Source of the DNA: Doryteuthis pealeii
Taxonomy: Eukaryota; Mollusca; Cephalopoda; Myopsida; Loliginidae
DNA: 64,000 nt
Assembly: GCA_023376005.1 (NCBI GenBank)
Contig: CM042141.1
Coordinates: forward strand, 91,743,530 to 91,807,529
Direction of reading: 5' to 3'
Of the stretch, positions 1 through 13,640 are shown piece after piece. Each line of letters opens with the position of its first letter. Position 1 is the first letter of the stretch. The notes beneath the pieces are model-generated. The model was not told the DNA's origin and ran no database searches. It saw only the letters and a list, made by a program, of their open reading frames with translations. A program made the translations under genes and the position numbers.

Positions 1-218
1 ACATACACATATACACACACATATACACAAACACACACAAACACACACATACACATACACACGCACACACGCGCACACACATATATACACACACAAATAC
101 ACACACACACAAACACACGCACACATATACACACACACTCACACACATATACACACAATATACACACACAACACACACACACACATCACACACACTACAC
201 AACATATATATATATATA
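1..218. repeat. (CA)n / (TA)n microsatellite
   Basis: Imperfect CA dinucleotide repeats with TA interruptions, ending in a short TA run. The repeat continues past the left window edge. Confidence 0.95.
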
Positions 219-675
219 AGTAACATAAAGTGATGACATAAGAAGTAATATAGACAAAAAGACAACAAATTATGAACGAGAAAAAAAACCCAAAAACCAA
301 AAACAACAAATGACTAAAGATACTAAATTGTTTTCAATGACTCGTATGACGACCCCATGCTGCTGTTGAGAATGCCACCTTTTTGTTGTCAATGTGTTTC
401 TCACCCCACAGATGAATGGACCCAGGTGCTTCCCCTCGCACAAAACTCGGTGAGAATTTGTACGACAAAATATCTGAAACAATTTGCATTTAAATCTTAT
501 CTCTTCTGGAACAAAATTCAAGATGTCCTCTTGTTTGTCTATTGTCTCGTCATTGTTCATTTGATCATGGAGTTGTTTTTATCGCCTTCTTTAGGTTTTG
601 CCACAGCTTGTTTGTTAATCAAATAACACACAACCTAGTTAATAGAAAGATAGCACACTGTCAGTTCATAGTAAG
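219..675. other. unassigned non-repetitive stretch
   Basis: No family was recognised. Short open frames exist on both strands near 270-790 but show no domain. A pyrimidine-rich AG near 410 and a GTGAG near 450 bracket about 40 nt and could be splice sites by chance. Confidence 0.4.
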
Positions 676-1114
676 TTGGTTGGTCGGATTTTACGGCATT
701 CATCCATTGTTGGGTTATTTTTATGTCGAGAACGTTTCTTTTAATTCATTCTTGACGGCTATACAACAATTCTTTCTCAAAATAAATTAAAAAAAAAATT
801 TAAAAACTCATTTTTTTCTATTTAACCCATAGATGATACCCTAACAGGTACTACCACTCTGAGTCAGAGTGGAACTAGGAGTAATGGCGATGAAGGTGTA
901 CTCCACATTCCCCAGAGTTACAGAATAAGAACTTCACAATCAGATAGAGGTTTTTTAAATTCATTTCTTTTATTTTACTCATAGATGGGACCCTAACAGG
1001 CACTACCACTCCTGGTCAGAGTGGACCAGGGAGTAATAGCGATGAAGGTGTACTCCACATTCCCCAGAGCTCCAAAATTGGAACTTCACCATTAAATGCA
1101 GTTTAAAGTTCATA
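676..1114 (-). mobile_element. family A retroposon copy
   Basis: The segment begins with GGTTGGT and the motif TTTTACGGCAT, which is the (AACC)n-tailed end of family A read on the opposite strand. It then carries the family body with ACTACCACTC and GGGAGTAATGG-like motifs. The body motif occurs twice (about 825-930 and 980-1080), so this copy has an internal duplication. Related copies lie at 35339-36005, 49474-49865 and 51540-52080. Confidence 0.7.
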
Positions 1115-1207
1115 GTGAGATGAAGAAAGATGTATGACGTAAACTGGTTTGGTCGTGAGGGCGTATAACGTATCTTGAACAGCCTGGTGGAGCTTATCCC
1201 TCTCCAG

Positions 1208-1331
1208 CCCAACAACTGGTTTAAATTCAGAGTTTTTCTTCTAGCCTGGTTAACATAACAGTTTTGAAAAGGCCCCGGCCGGCTCTGCTATTTCCCTATA
1301 GTTGGATTCATACCTTTCCCAAGAGTAGGAC
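1208..1331 (-). mobile_element. SINE B fragment (tRNA-derived family)
   Basis: Contains the reverse of the SINE B body: a TTCAGAGTTTTTCTTCT motif, then a degenerate CCATAGCTGG-like motif and TTGGATTCATACCTTTCCC. Better copies are at 46011-46243 and 46966-47206. The tRNA-like head is missing. Confidence 0.6.
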
Positions 1332-1340
1332 ATCGAATCA

Positions 1341-1440
1341 TGGTGTAATGGTTAGCAAGCTAGTCTCGCTGATCCTCGAATTCGATCCATGCTGGATGTC
1401 CCCTACATTCGAACTTGTGTAACATCCAATTCGTGGATAA
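1341..1440 (+). mobile_element. SINE C copy (tRNA-like head)
   Basis: Starts TGGTGTAATGGTTAGCAAGC, a tRNA-like A-box region. TTCGATCC follows as a B-box-like element, and then a CTTGTGTAACA body. The same head recurs at 1468, 38465, 46725, 46858 and 47215. Confidence 0.6.
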
Positions 1441-1467
1441 CGGATCGAGTAAGAGGGCGTCCCATCG

Positions 1468-1602
1468 TAGTGTAATGGTTAGCAAACTAGTCTCGCAGAT
1501 CCATTACTAACTAACGTTCGATCCTCAATGGTTGCCCTGTAATTGCAACCTTGTGTCACGCCCTACTAGTAGCGAACGGCTTGGGAAGAAACCTACACTC
1601 GC
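1468..1602 (+). mobile_element. second SINE C copy
   Basis: Head AGTGTAATGGTTAGCAAACT, B-box-like GTTCGATCCTC, then CCTTGTGTCACGCCCTACT. It lies in direct orientation just downstream of the previous copy. Confidence 0.6.
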
Positions 1603-1676
1603 CACCACGGCCATAAGTGCCGTCGGTGTTATATACTCGTTCAACATTGAGCATAAGATAGGGGAGAGCGTTCTCC

Positions 1677-1724
<48 letters not shown>
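1677..1724. repeat. (TA)n microsatellite
   Basis: Pure TA dinucleotides followed by a short GA run. It lies just before the 103-bp satellite array. Confidence 0.95.
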
Positions 1725-1736
<12 letters not shown>

Positions 1737-1756
1737 TGATGATGATAGTTTTAAAT

Positions 1757-4700
1757 GTTGGTTGGCGTTAATGCTTCCAACCCACGATAAAATTTGCAGG
1801 GATGCCGGATTAACGGGAATCCACCCAGTTAGGCGAGATATGTTTGCATTAAGTCCCTGTTGGTTGGCTTGAGTGCTTCAACTCATGATAAAAATTTGCA
1901 GGGATGCCGGATTAACGGGAATCCACCCAGTTAGGCGAGATATGTTTGCATTAAGTCCCTGTTGGTTGGCTTGAGTGCTTCCAACCATGATAAAATTTGC
2001 AGGGATGCCGGATTAACGGGAATCCACCAGTTAGGCGAGATATGTTTGCATTAAGTCCTGTTGGTTGGCTTGAGTGCTTCCAACTCATGATAAAAATTTG
2101 CAGGGATGCCGGATTAACGGGAATCCACCCAGTTAGGCGAGATATGTTTGCATTAAGTCCCTGTTGGTTGGCTTGAGTGCTTCCAACTCATGATAAAAAT
2201 TTGCAGGGATGCCGGATTAACGGGAATCCACCCAGTTAGGCGAGATATGTTTGCATTAAGTCCCAGTTGGTTGGCTTGAGTGCTTCCAACTCATGATAAA
2301 AATTTGCAGGGATGCCGGATTAACGGGAATCACCCAGTTAGGCGAGATATGTTTGCATTGAGTCCGTGTTGGTTGGCTTTAGTGCTTCCAACTCATGATA
2401 AAATTTGCAGGGATGCCGGATTAACGGGAATCCACCAGTTAGGCGAGATATGTTTGCATTAAGTCCCTGTTCGTTGGTTTAGTGCTTCCAACTCATGATA
2501 AAAATTTGCAGGGATGCCGGATTAACGGGAATCCACCAGTTAGGCGAGATATGTTTGCCTTGAGTCCGTGTTGGTTGTTTAGTGCTTCCAACTCATGATA
2601 AAAATTTGCAGGGATGCCGGATTAACGGGAATCCACCAGTTAGGCGAGATATGTTTGCCTTGAGTCCGTGTTGGTTGGCTTGAGTGCTTCCAACTCATGA
2701 TAAAAATTTGCAGGGATGCCGGATTAACGGGAATCCACCAGTTAGGCGAGATATGTTTGCATTGAGTCCGTGTTGGTTGGCTTTAGTGCTTCCAACTCAT
2801 GATAAAAATTTGCAGGGATGCCGGATTAACGGGAATCAACCCAGTTAGGCGAGATATGTTTGCATTGAGTCCGTGTTGGTTGGCTTTAGTGCTTCCAACT
2901 CATGATAAAAATTTGCAGGGATGCCGGATTAACGGGAATCCACCCAGTTAGGCGAGATATGTTTGCATTAAGTCCCTGTTCGTTGGTTTGAGTGCTTCCA
3001 ACTCATGATAAAAATTTGCAGGGATGCCGGATTAACGGGAATCAACCCAGTTAGGCGAGATATGTTTGCATTAAGTCCTGTTGGTTGGCTTGAGTGCTTC
3101 CAACCCATGATAAAATTTGCAGGGATGCCGGATTAACGGGAATCCACCCAGTTAGGCGAGATATGTTTGCATTAAGTCCCTGTTGGTTGGCTTTAGTGCT
3201 TCCAACCCATGATAAAAATTTGCAGGGATTCCGGATTAACGGGAATCCACCCAGTTAGGCGAGATATGTTTGCATTGAGTCCGTGTTGGTTGTCTTTAGT
3301 GCTTCCAACTCATGATAAAAATTTGCAGGGATGCCGGATTAACGGGAATCCACCCAGTTAGGCGAGATATGTTTGCATTGAGTCCGTGTTGGTTGGCTTT
3401 AGTGCTTCCAACTCATGATAAAAATTTGCAGGGATGCCGGATTAACGGGAATCCACCCAGTTAGGCGAGATATGTTTGCATTGAAGTCCGTGTTGGTTGG
3501 CTTTAGTGCTTCCAACTCATGATAAAAATTTGCAGGGATGCCGGATTAACGGGAATCCACCCAGTTAGGCGAGATATGTTTGCATTAAGTCCTGTTGTTG
3601 TTTAGTGCTTCCAACTCATGATAAAAATTTGCAGGGATGCCGGATTAACGGGAATCAACCCAGTTAGGCGAGATATGTTTGCATTAAGTCCGTGTTGGTT
3701 GGCTTGAGTGCTTCCAACCCATGATAAAATTTGCAGGGATGCCGGATTAACGGGAATCCACCCAGTTAGGCGAGATATGTTTGCATTAAGTCCCTGTTGG
3801 TTGGCTTTAGTGCTTCCAACCCATGATAAAATTTGCAGGATTCCGGATTAACGGGAATCCACCCTTAGGCGAGATATGTTTGCCTTGAGTCCGTGTTGGT
3901 TGTCTTGAGTGCTTCCAACTCATGATAAAAATTTGCAGGGATGCCGGATTAACGGAATCCAACCAGTTAGGCGAGATATGTTTGCATTGAGTCCGTGTTG
4001 GTTGGCTTTAGTGCTTCCAACTCATGATAAAAATTTCAGGGATGCCGATTAACGGAATCCACCCAGTTAGCGAGATATGTTTGCATTAAGTCCCTGTTGG
4101 TTGGCTTTAGTGCTTCCAACCATGATAAAAATTTGCAGGTGCCATTAACGGAATCACCCAGTTAGGCGAGATATGTTTGCATTAAGTCCTGTTGGTTGGC
4201 TTTGAGTGCTTCCAACTCATGATAAAAATTTGCAGGATGCCGGATTAACGGGAATCCACCCATTAGGCGAGATATGTTTGCATTAAGTCCTGTTGGTTGG
4301 CTTGAGTGCTTCAACCATGATAAAAATTGCCAGTGCCGGAAATTAACGGGAAATCACCCATTAGGCGAATATGTTTTGCCCCTTGAGATGAGTCCGTATG
4401 TTTGGTGGGCTTGAGTGCTTCCAAACTCTGTAAAATTTCAGAGTGGATGCCGCGGAGCGAATAATTGACGGGAACCACCAGTTAGGGCGAGATATGTTTC
4501 ATTGAGTCCGTGTTGGGTTGGCCTTTAGTGCTTCCAATCATGATAAAAATTTGCAGGGATGCCGGATTAACGGGAATCAACCCAGTTAGGCGAGATATGT
4601 TTGCATTGAGTCCGTGTTGGTTGGCTTTAGTGCTTCCAACTCATGATAAAAATTTGCAGGGGTGCCGGATTAACGGGAATCCACCCAGTTAGGCGAGATA

Positions 4701-7700
4701 TGTTTGCATTAAGTCCCTGTTGGTTGGCTTTAGTGCTTCCAACTCATGATAAAAATTTGCAGGGATGCCGGATTAACGGGAATCCACCCAGTTAGGCGAG
4801 ATATGTTTGCATTAAGTCCCTGTTGGTTGGCTTTAGTGCTTCCAACTCATGATAAAATTTGCAGGGTGCCGGATTAACGGGAATCCACCCAGTTAGGCGA
4901 GATATGTTTGCATTAAGTCCCTGTTGGTTGGCTTTAGTGCTTCCAACTCATGATAAAAATTTGCAGGGATGCCGGATTAACGGGAATCCACCCAGTTAGG
5001 CGAGATATGTTTGCATTGAGTCCGTGTTGGTTGGCTTTAGTGCTTCCAACTCATGATAAAAATTTGCAGGGATGCCGGATTAACGGAATCCACCCAGTTA
5101 GGCGAGATATGTTTGCATTGAGTCCGTGTTGGTTGGCTTTAGTGCTTCCAACTCATGATAAAAATTTGCAGGGATGCCGGATTAACGGGAATCCACCCAG
5201 TTAGGCGAGATATGTTTGCATTGAGTCCGTGTTGGTTGGCTTTAGTGCTTCCAACTCATGATAAAAATTTGCAGGGATGCCGGATTAACGGGAATCCACC
5301 CAGTTAGGCGAGATATGTTTGCATTAAGTCCTGTTGGTTGGCTTTAGTGCTTCCAACTCATGATAAAAATTTGCAGGGATGCCGGATTAACGGGAATCCA
5401 CCCAGTTAGGCGAGATATGTTTGCATTAAGTCCCTGTTGGTTGGCTTTAGTGCTTCCAACCATGATAAAAATTTGCAGGGATGCCGGATTAACGGGAATC
5501 CACCCAGTTAGGCGAGATATGTTTGCATTAAGTCCCTGTTGGTTGGCTTTAGTGCTTCCAACCCATGATAAAAATTTGCAGGGATGCCGGATTAACGGGA
5601 ATCCACCCAGTTAGGCGAGATATGTTTGCATTGAGTCCGTGTTGGTTGGCTTTAGTGCTTCCAACTCATGATAAAAATTTGCAGGGATGCCGGATTAACG
5701 GGAATCCACCCAGTTAGGCGAGATATGTTTGCATTGAGTCCGTGTTGGTTGGCTTTAGTGCTTCCAACTCATGATAAAAATTTGCAGGGTGCCGGATTAA
5801 CGGGAATCCACCCAGTTAGGCGAGATATGTTTGCATTAAGTCCGTGTTGGTTGGCTTTAGTGCTTCCAACTCATGATAAAATTTGCAGGGATGCCGGATT
5901 AACGGGAATCCACCCAGTTAGGCGAGATATGTTTGCATTGAGTCCTGTTGGTTGGCTTTAGTGCTTCCAACTCATGATAAAAATTTGCAGGGATGCCGGA
6001 TTAACGGGAATCCACCAGTTAGGCGAGATATGTTTGCATTGAGTCCGTGTTGGTTGGCTTTAGTGCTTCCAACTCATGATAAAAATTTGCAGGGATGCCG
6101 GATTAACGGGAATCCACCCAGTTAGGCGAGATATGTTTGCATTGAGTCCGTGTTGGTTGGCTTTAGTGCTTCCAACTCATGATAAAAATTTGCAGGGATG
6201 CCGGATTAACGGGAATCCACCCAGTTAGGCGAGATATGTTTGCATTGAGTCCGTGTTGGTTGGCTTTAGTGCTTCCAACTCATGATAAAAATTTGCAGGG
6301 ATGCCGGATTAACGGGAATCCACCCAGTTAGGCGAGATATGTTTGCATTGAGTCCGTGTTGGTTGGCTTTAGTGCTTCCAACTCATGATAAAAATTTGCA
6401 GGGATGCCGGATTAACGGGAATCCACCCAGTTAGGCGAGATATGTTTGCATTAATCCCTGTTGGTTGGCTTTAGTGCTTCCAACTCATGATAAAAATTTG
6501 CAGGGATGCCGGATTAACGGAATCCACCCAGTTAGGCGAGATATGTTTGCATTAAGTCCCTGTTGGTTGGCTTTAGTGCTTCCAACTCATGATAAAAATT
6601 TGCAGGGTGCCGGATTAACGGGAATCCACCCAGTTAGGCGAGATATGTTTGCATTAAGTCCCTGTTGGTTGGCTTTAGTGCTTCCAACTCATGATAAAAA
6701 TTTGCAGGGATGCCGGATTAACGGGAATCCACCCAGTTAGGCGAGATATGTTTGCATTGAGTCCGTGTTGGTTGGCTTTAGTGCTTCCAACTCATGATAA
6801 AAATTTGCAGGGATGCCGGATTAACGGGAATCCACCCAGTTAGGCGAGATATGTTTGCATTGAGTCCGTGTTGGTTGGCTTTAGTGCTTCCAACTCATGA
6901 TAAAAATTTGCAGGGATGCCGGATTAACGGGAATCCACCAGTTAGGCGAGATATGTTTGCATTGAGTCCGTGTTGGTTGGCTTTAGTGCTTCCAACTCAT
7001 GATAAAAATTTGCAGGGATGCCGGATTAACGGGAATCCACCAGTTAGGCGAGATATGTTTGCATTGAGTCCGTGTTGGTTGGCTTTAGTGCTTCCAACTC
7101 ATGATAAAAATTTGCAGGGATGCCGGATTAACGGGAATCCACCCAGTTAGGCGAGATATGTTTGCATTGAGTCCGTGTTGGTTGGCTTTAGTGCTTCCAA
7201 CTCATGATAAAAATTTGCAGGGATGCCGGATTAACGGGAATCCACCCAGTTAGGCGAGATATGTTTGCATTGAGTCCGTGTTGGTTGGCTTTAGTGCTTC
7301 CAACTCATGATAAAAATTTGCAGGGATGCCGGATTAACGGGAATCCACCCAGTTAGGCGAGATATGTTTGCATTGAGTCCGTGTTGGTTGGCTTTAGTGC
7401 TTCCAACTCATGATAAAAATTTGCAGGGATGCCGGATTAACGGGAATCCACCCAGTTAGGCGAGATATGTTTGCATTAAGTCCCTGTTGGTTGGCTTTAG
7501 TGCTTCCAACTCATGATAAAAATTTGCAGGGATGCCGGATTAACGGGAATCCACCAGTTAGGCGAGATATGTTTGCATTGAGTCCGTGTTGGTTGGCTTT
7601 AGTGCTTCCAACTCATGATAAAAATTTGCAGGGATGCCGGATTAACGGGAATCCACCCAGTTAGGCGAGATATGTTTGCATTGAGTCCGTGTTGGTTGGC

Positions 7701-10215
7701 TTCCACCCATGATAAAAATTTGCAGGGATGCCGGATTAACGGGAATCCACCAGTTAGGAGATATGTTTGCATTGAGTCCGTGTTGGTTGGCTTTAGTGCT
7801 TCCAACTCATGATAAAAATTTGCAGGGATGCCGGATTAACGGGAATCCACCAGTTAGGCGAGATATGTTTGCATTAAGTCCCTGTTGGTTGGCTTTAGTG
7901 CTTCCAACTCATGATAAAAATTTGCAGGGATGCCGGATTAACGGGAATCCACCAGTTAGGCGAGATATGTTTGCATTAGTCCGTGTTGGTTGGCTTTAGT
8001 GCTTCCAACTCATGATAAAAATTTGCAGGGATGCCGGATTAACGGGAATCCACCCAGTTAGGCGAGATATGTTTGCATTGAGTCCGTGTTGGTTGGCTTC
8101 CACCCATGATAAAATTTGCAGGATGCCGGATTAACACCAGTTAGGCGAGATATGTTTGCATTGTCCGTGTTGGTTGGCTTTAGTGCTTCCAACCCATGAT
8201 AAAAATTTGCAGGGATGCCGGATTAACGGGAATCCACCCAGTTAGGCGAGATATGTTTGCATTGAGTCCATGTTGTTGGCTTTAGTGCTTCCAACTCATG
8301 ATAAAAATTTGCAGGGATGCCGGATTAACGGGAATCCACCCAGTTAGCGAGATATGTTTGCATTAAGTCCCTGTTGGTTGGCTTTAGTGCTTCCAACCAT
8401 GATAAAAATTTGCAGGGATGCCGGATTAACGGGAATCCACCCAGTTAGGCGAGATATGTTTGCATTAAGTCCGTGTTGGTTGGCTTTAGTGCTTCCAACC
8501 ATGATAAAAATTTGCAGGGATGCCGGATTAACGGGAATCCACCCAGTTAGGCGAGATATGTTTGCATTAAGTCCCTGTTGGTTGGCTTTAGTGCTTCCAA
8601 CTCATGATAAAAATTTGCAGGGATGCCGGATTAACGGGAATCCACCCAGTTAGGCGAGATATGTTTGCATTAAGTCCCTGTTGGTTGGCTTTAGTGCTTC
8701 CAACTCATGATAAAAATTTGCAGGGATGCCGGATTAACGGGAATCCACCCAGTTAGGCGAGATATGTTTGCATTAAGTCCCTGTTGGTTGGCTTTAGTGC
8801 TTCCAACTCATGATAAAAATTTGCAGGGATGCCGGATTAACGGGAATCCACCCAGTTAGGCGAGATATGTTTGCATTAAGTCCCTGTTGGTTGGCTTTAG
8901 TGCTTCCAACTCATGATAAAAATTTGCAGGGATGCCGGATTAACGGGAATCCACCCAGTTAGGCGAGATATGTTTGCATTAAGTCCCTGTTGGTTGGCTT
9001 TAGTGCTTCCAACTCATGATAAAAATTTGCAGGGATGCCGGATTAACGGGAATCCACCCAGTTAGGCGAGATATGTTTGCATTAAGTCCCTGTTGGTTGG
9101 CTTAGTGCTTCCAACCATGATAAAATTTGCAGGGATGCCGGATTAACGGGAATCCACCCAGTTAGGGAGATATGTTTGCATTGAGTCCATGTTGGTTGGC
9201 TTTAGTGCTTCCAACTCATGATAAAAATTTGCAGGGATGCCGGATTAACGGGAATCCACCCAGTAAGCGAGATATGTTTGCATTAAATCCCTGTTGGTTG
9301 GCTTTAGTGTTTCCAACCCATGATAAAAATTTGCAGGGATGCCGGATTAACGGGAATCCACCCAGTTAGGCGATATATGTTTGCATTAAGTCCGTGTTGG
9401 TTGGCTTTAGTGCTTCCAACCCATGATAAAAAATTTGCAGGGATGCCGGATTAACGGGAATCCACCCAGTTAGGCGAGATATGTTTGCATTAAGTCCCTG
9501 TTGGTTGGCTTGAGTGCTTCCAACTCATGATAAAAATTTGCAGGGATGCCGGATTAACGGGAATCCACCCAGTTAGGCGAGATATGTTTGCATTAAGTCC
9601 CTGTTGGTTGGCTTTAGTGCTTCCAACTCATGATAAAAATTTGCAGGGATGCCGGATTAACGGGAATCCACCCAGTTAGGCGAGATATGTTTGCATTAAG
9701 TCCCTGTTGGTTGGCTTGAGTGCTTCCAACTCATGATAAAATTTGCAGGGATGCCGGATTAACGGAATCCACCCAGTTAGGCGAGATATGTTTGCATTAA
9801 GTCCCTGTTGGTTGGCTCGAGTGCTTCCAACACATGATAAAATTTGCAGGGATGCCGGATTAACGGGAATCCACCCAGTTAGGGAGATATGTTTGCATTG
9901 AGTCCATGTTAGTTGGCTTGAGTGCTTCCAACTCATGATAAAAATTTGCAGGGATGCCGGATTAACGGGAATCCACCCAGATAAGCGAGATATGTTTGCA
10001 TTAAATCCCTGTTGGTTGGCTTTAGTGTTTCCAACCCATGATAAAAATTTGCAGGGATGCCGGATTAACGGGAATCCACCCAGTTAGGCGAGATATGTTT
10101 GCATTAACTCCCTGTTGGTTGGCTTGAGTGCTTCCAACTCATGATAAAAATTTGCAGGAATGCCAGATTAACGTGAATCCACCCAGTTAGGCGAGATGTT
10201 TGCATTAAGTCTATG
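1757..10215. repeat. 103-bp tandem satellite array, about 80 units
   Basis: A 103-bp unit repeats head to tail for about 8.4 kb. Landmarks in each unit are GTGCTTCCAACTCATGAT, TTGCAGGGATGCCGGATTAA, CCCAGTTAGGCGAGATATG and TTGGTTGGCTT. Units differ by recurring variants: AAGTCCCTG versus GAGTCCGTG, CTTGAGTG versus CTTTAGTG, and CCACCCAG versus CCACCAG. The unit holds a small inverted repeat, GGATT-AACGGG-AATCC. Because 103 is not a multiple of 3, each frame changes every unit, so the open frames of up to 118 codons here are by-products. The last units near 10150-10250 decay into unrelated sequence. Confidence 0.97.
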
Positions 10216-11790
<1,575 letters not shown>

Positions 11791-11825
11791 TAAATAAGTA
11801 CACGCCTAACAATTATTTTATAAAA

Positions 11826-12025
11826 AGTTAATTTTTATTTTAAAAGTGTAATTATTGCTCTGTATAAAACTAATTTATGAATTACCTTACATTGAGCTGT
11901 CTTAGGGATTTGAAATAATCCTTGTATAAATCTATAGGCGTGCATCCACATAGGCATTCATTGTATATATACGGAAAATATAGTTGATCCCAAATAGAAT
12001 CATCCTCAACTTACAGGTGGATTGG
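11826..12025 (+). mobile_element. family E repeat, copy 1
   Basis: Shares an ordered set of motifs with the reverse complement of 23940-24125: ATTGCTCTGTATA, ACATTGAGCT, TCCTTGTATAAATCTAT and CAAATAGAATCATCCTC. Non-coding. The LTR copy at 12026 sits at its right end. Confidence 0.65.
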
Positions 12026-12376
12026 TGTTATCTTTTTTAAGGGCCATTCCTTGGCCTTATCACAGAAGCGATTATCTGGTGGAATTGGATCCTTAATAAA
12101 GAGTCCGTCGATAATGAATTCTTTGGCTACTAAAGTGTTGTCAGTTACTGGTAATCGTATAAGTCCTTCGAGAGTATTAGTAAGATCCGGCAATCCTATG
12201 TGTGTCTGTCCTCAAAGAGTGCAATTTTAATTATGACCAATGTGGGGGGTTTAAGTATTCTATCAGGCCAGTAGTATTGCTAGTGATTGGTTACAAGAGT
12301 CAATCACGTGACCTTGGCTAGTCTATAATCTAAGTGGGTATTTATAGCCCATCTTATATACCCAAATATGCAAACA
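12026..12376 (+). mobile_element. solo LTR copy 1 with 5-bp target duplication
   Basis: A 351-bp segment begins TGTTATC, ends GCAAACA and is flanked on both sides by ATTGG (12021-12025 and 12377-12381). Its interior matches the copies at 14460 and 34396: a CCATTCCTTGGCC-like start, TCAAAGAGTG, ATTATGACCA, AAGTATT.TATCA, a CACGTGACC-type motif, TAGTCTATAA and CTTATATACCC. TG...CA ends plus a 5-bp duplication are typical of LTR retrotransposons. No internal region or second LTR is adjacent, so a solo LTR is inferred. Strand is inferred from the TATA-like motif near 12335-12345. Confidence 0.8.
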
Positions 12377-12381
12377 ATTGG

Positions 12382-13360
12382 TTCCTTTTAACAATCAATC
12401 TATCGATAATTTTCAGACTTAAAAACCTGGAAATAAATGCGTATAATACAGAAACAATTAGATAGTCAAATTAATTCCTTTGTTGTAGATTTCTCGTAAA
12501 GCTTTTAAGTACTACTAGGTCGGTTTCCCAAGGCGAAAAAGATGACTTTTAACTTGTAATAAAAGCAGTAGGCATTATTTTTTTAGAGAAATGTGTATAA
12601 AATCATGAGAAACATATCTGTAACTTTGCTGAGTTACCGTTTTTTCATGTTAGTTAATAATATATATTTTAATACACAAATTAGATGCTAAAATTTTTAG
12701 TTAGCTGCGTACAACGAAGTAGCCAATCAGAATACATCTTTCATTGACTGCTGATAAAATTAACCAATCACGATCACCGTAGCATGAGTTATCACTCAAC
12801 ATGTCTGCTTCAAGCGAAGAAGTGTATAATGTAAACACACCAGAAAATAAATGTTTTATGTGCATTTTAATTTAAAGTTATTTGTACGTTAAATTAATTG
12901 CTTGTACGTTAAATTTCAATTGATTTAACGGTGAAAAAATGTAAACATTGTTTTTCGTTTATAATTTGCATTATTTTTGTAAGCGGAAATTTAAAAAAAA
13001 AAATCATTAGGAGTTTGTTTAATGCTTCTTCTTTCGAGTGAATAAAAAATTTTTAAGATAATATTAACCTTTATGCAAGTTTTATTATGTTAAATATAGT
13101 GTGTGTGGGGGGGGTAATTTCACGGGGAAATTGGTGGTAACCACGGAAAATTTTAATATGTGCAACATTTACGCATAAAAAAAAAAAATAGTATGATATT
13201 CAGGAGTCTATAAGCATTCATTTGGCCGCTTTTTATTTTCCCCCACCCTCAAAATTACAAATTAAATAAAAAACTAGAGCCTTTTTGGCCTTTGGCCCGT
13301 AGCCTATACTAGACGCGAATAATTTTTCAGGAATTATACGCGTTTGCTTATAAATTGCCT
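12382..13360. other. AT-rich unassigned stretch
   Basis: Two CCAAT-type motifs lie at about 12722 and 12759, followed by an ATG near 12799 with a 24-codon open frame. A G-run is present near 13108. No repeat family or gene homology was recognised. Confidence 0.4.
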
Positions 13361-13605
13361 CGGGCCGGTTTATCCTAGTCGGTAGAGCAGCCGCCTTGGT
13401 AATCGCGTTCGATACGGGTCCCTGCCAATTCAATGCATTAGCACATATGATCTGTGTGGTAAAGTGGGTAACTGATAGTAGGTGAGGCGCTCCACCTCAG
13501 CAACAATAATCTCCCTGCTCTAGCGCTAGCGAAAAGGGGATAGACTCCCTCGCTGTCCGGCTGATACTGACAATAGGCCACTCCGCCAACTTTACTTTTT
13601 TTTTT
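13361..13605 (+). mobile_element. SINE D copy
   Basis: Near-complete copy. The tRNA-like head GGTTTATCCTAGTCGGTAGA is followed by GCGTTCGATACGGGTCC as B-box region. The body has AGGTGAGGCGCTCCACCTCA, CTCTAGCGCTAGCGAAAAGG, ATAGACTCCCTCGCTGTCCG and GCTGATACTGACAATAGGCC. It ends in a T-run followed by AACATACAACGT, which resembles the reversed tail of SINE I. Confidence 0.8.
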
Positions 13606-13640
13606 AACATACAACGTCATTAAATATAATGAAAGTAAAA

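Noticed and set aside
400..460. Possible 40-nt exon between CCCCACAG and GTGAG
   Set aside because: Splice-like words this short occur by chance and no recognised peptide or neighbouring exon supports it.
2280..9936. Open frames of 60-118 codons with repeated peptide words across the satellite
   Set aside because: The 103-bp period shifts frame each unit, and frames open and close only where single-base indels occur. Equivalent frames exist on both strands, so there is no sign of coding selection.
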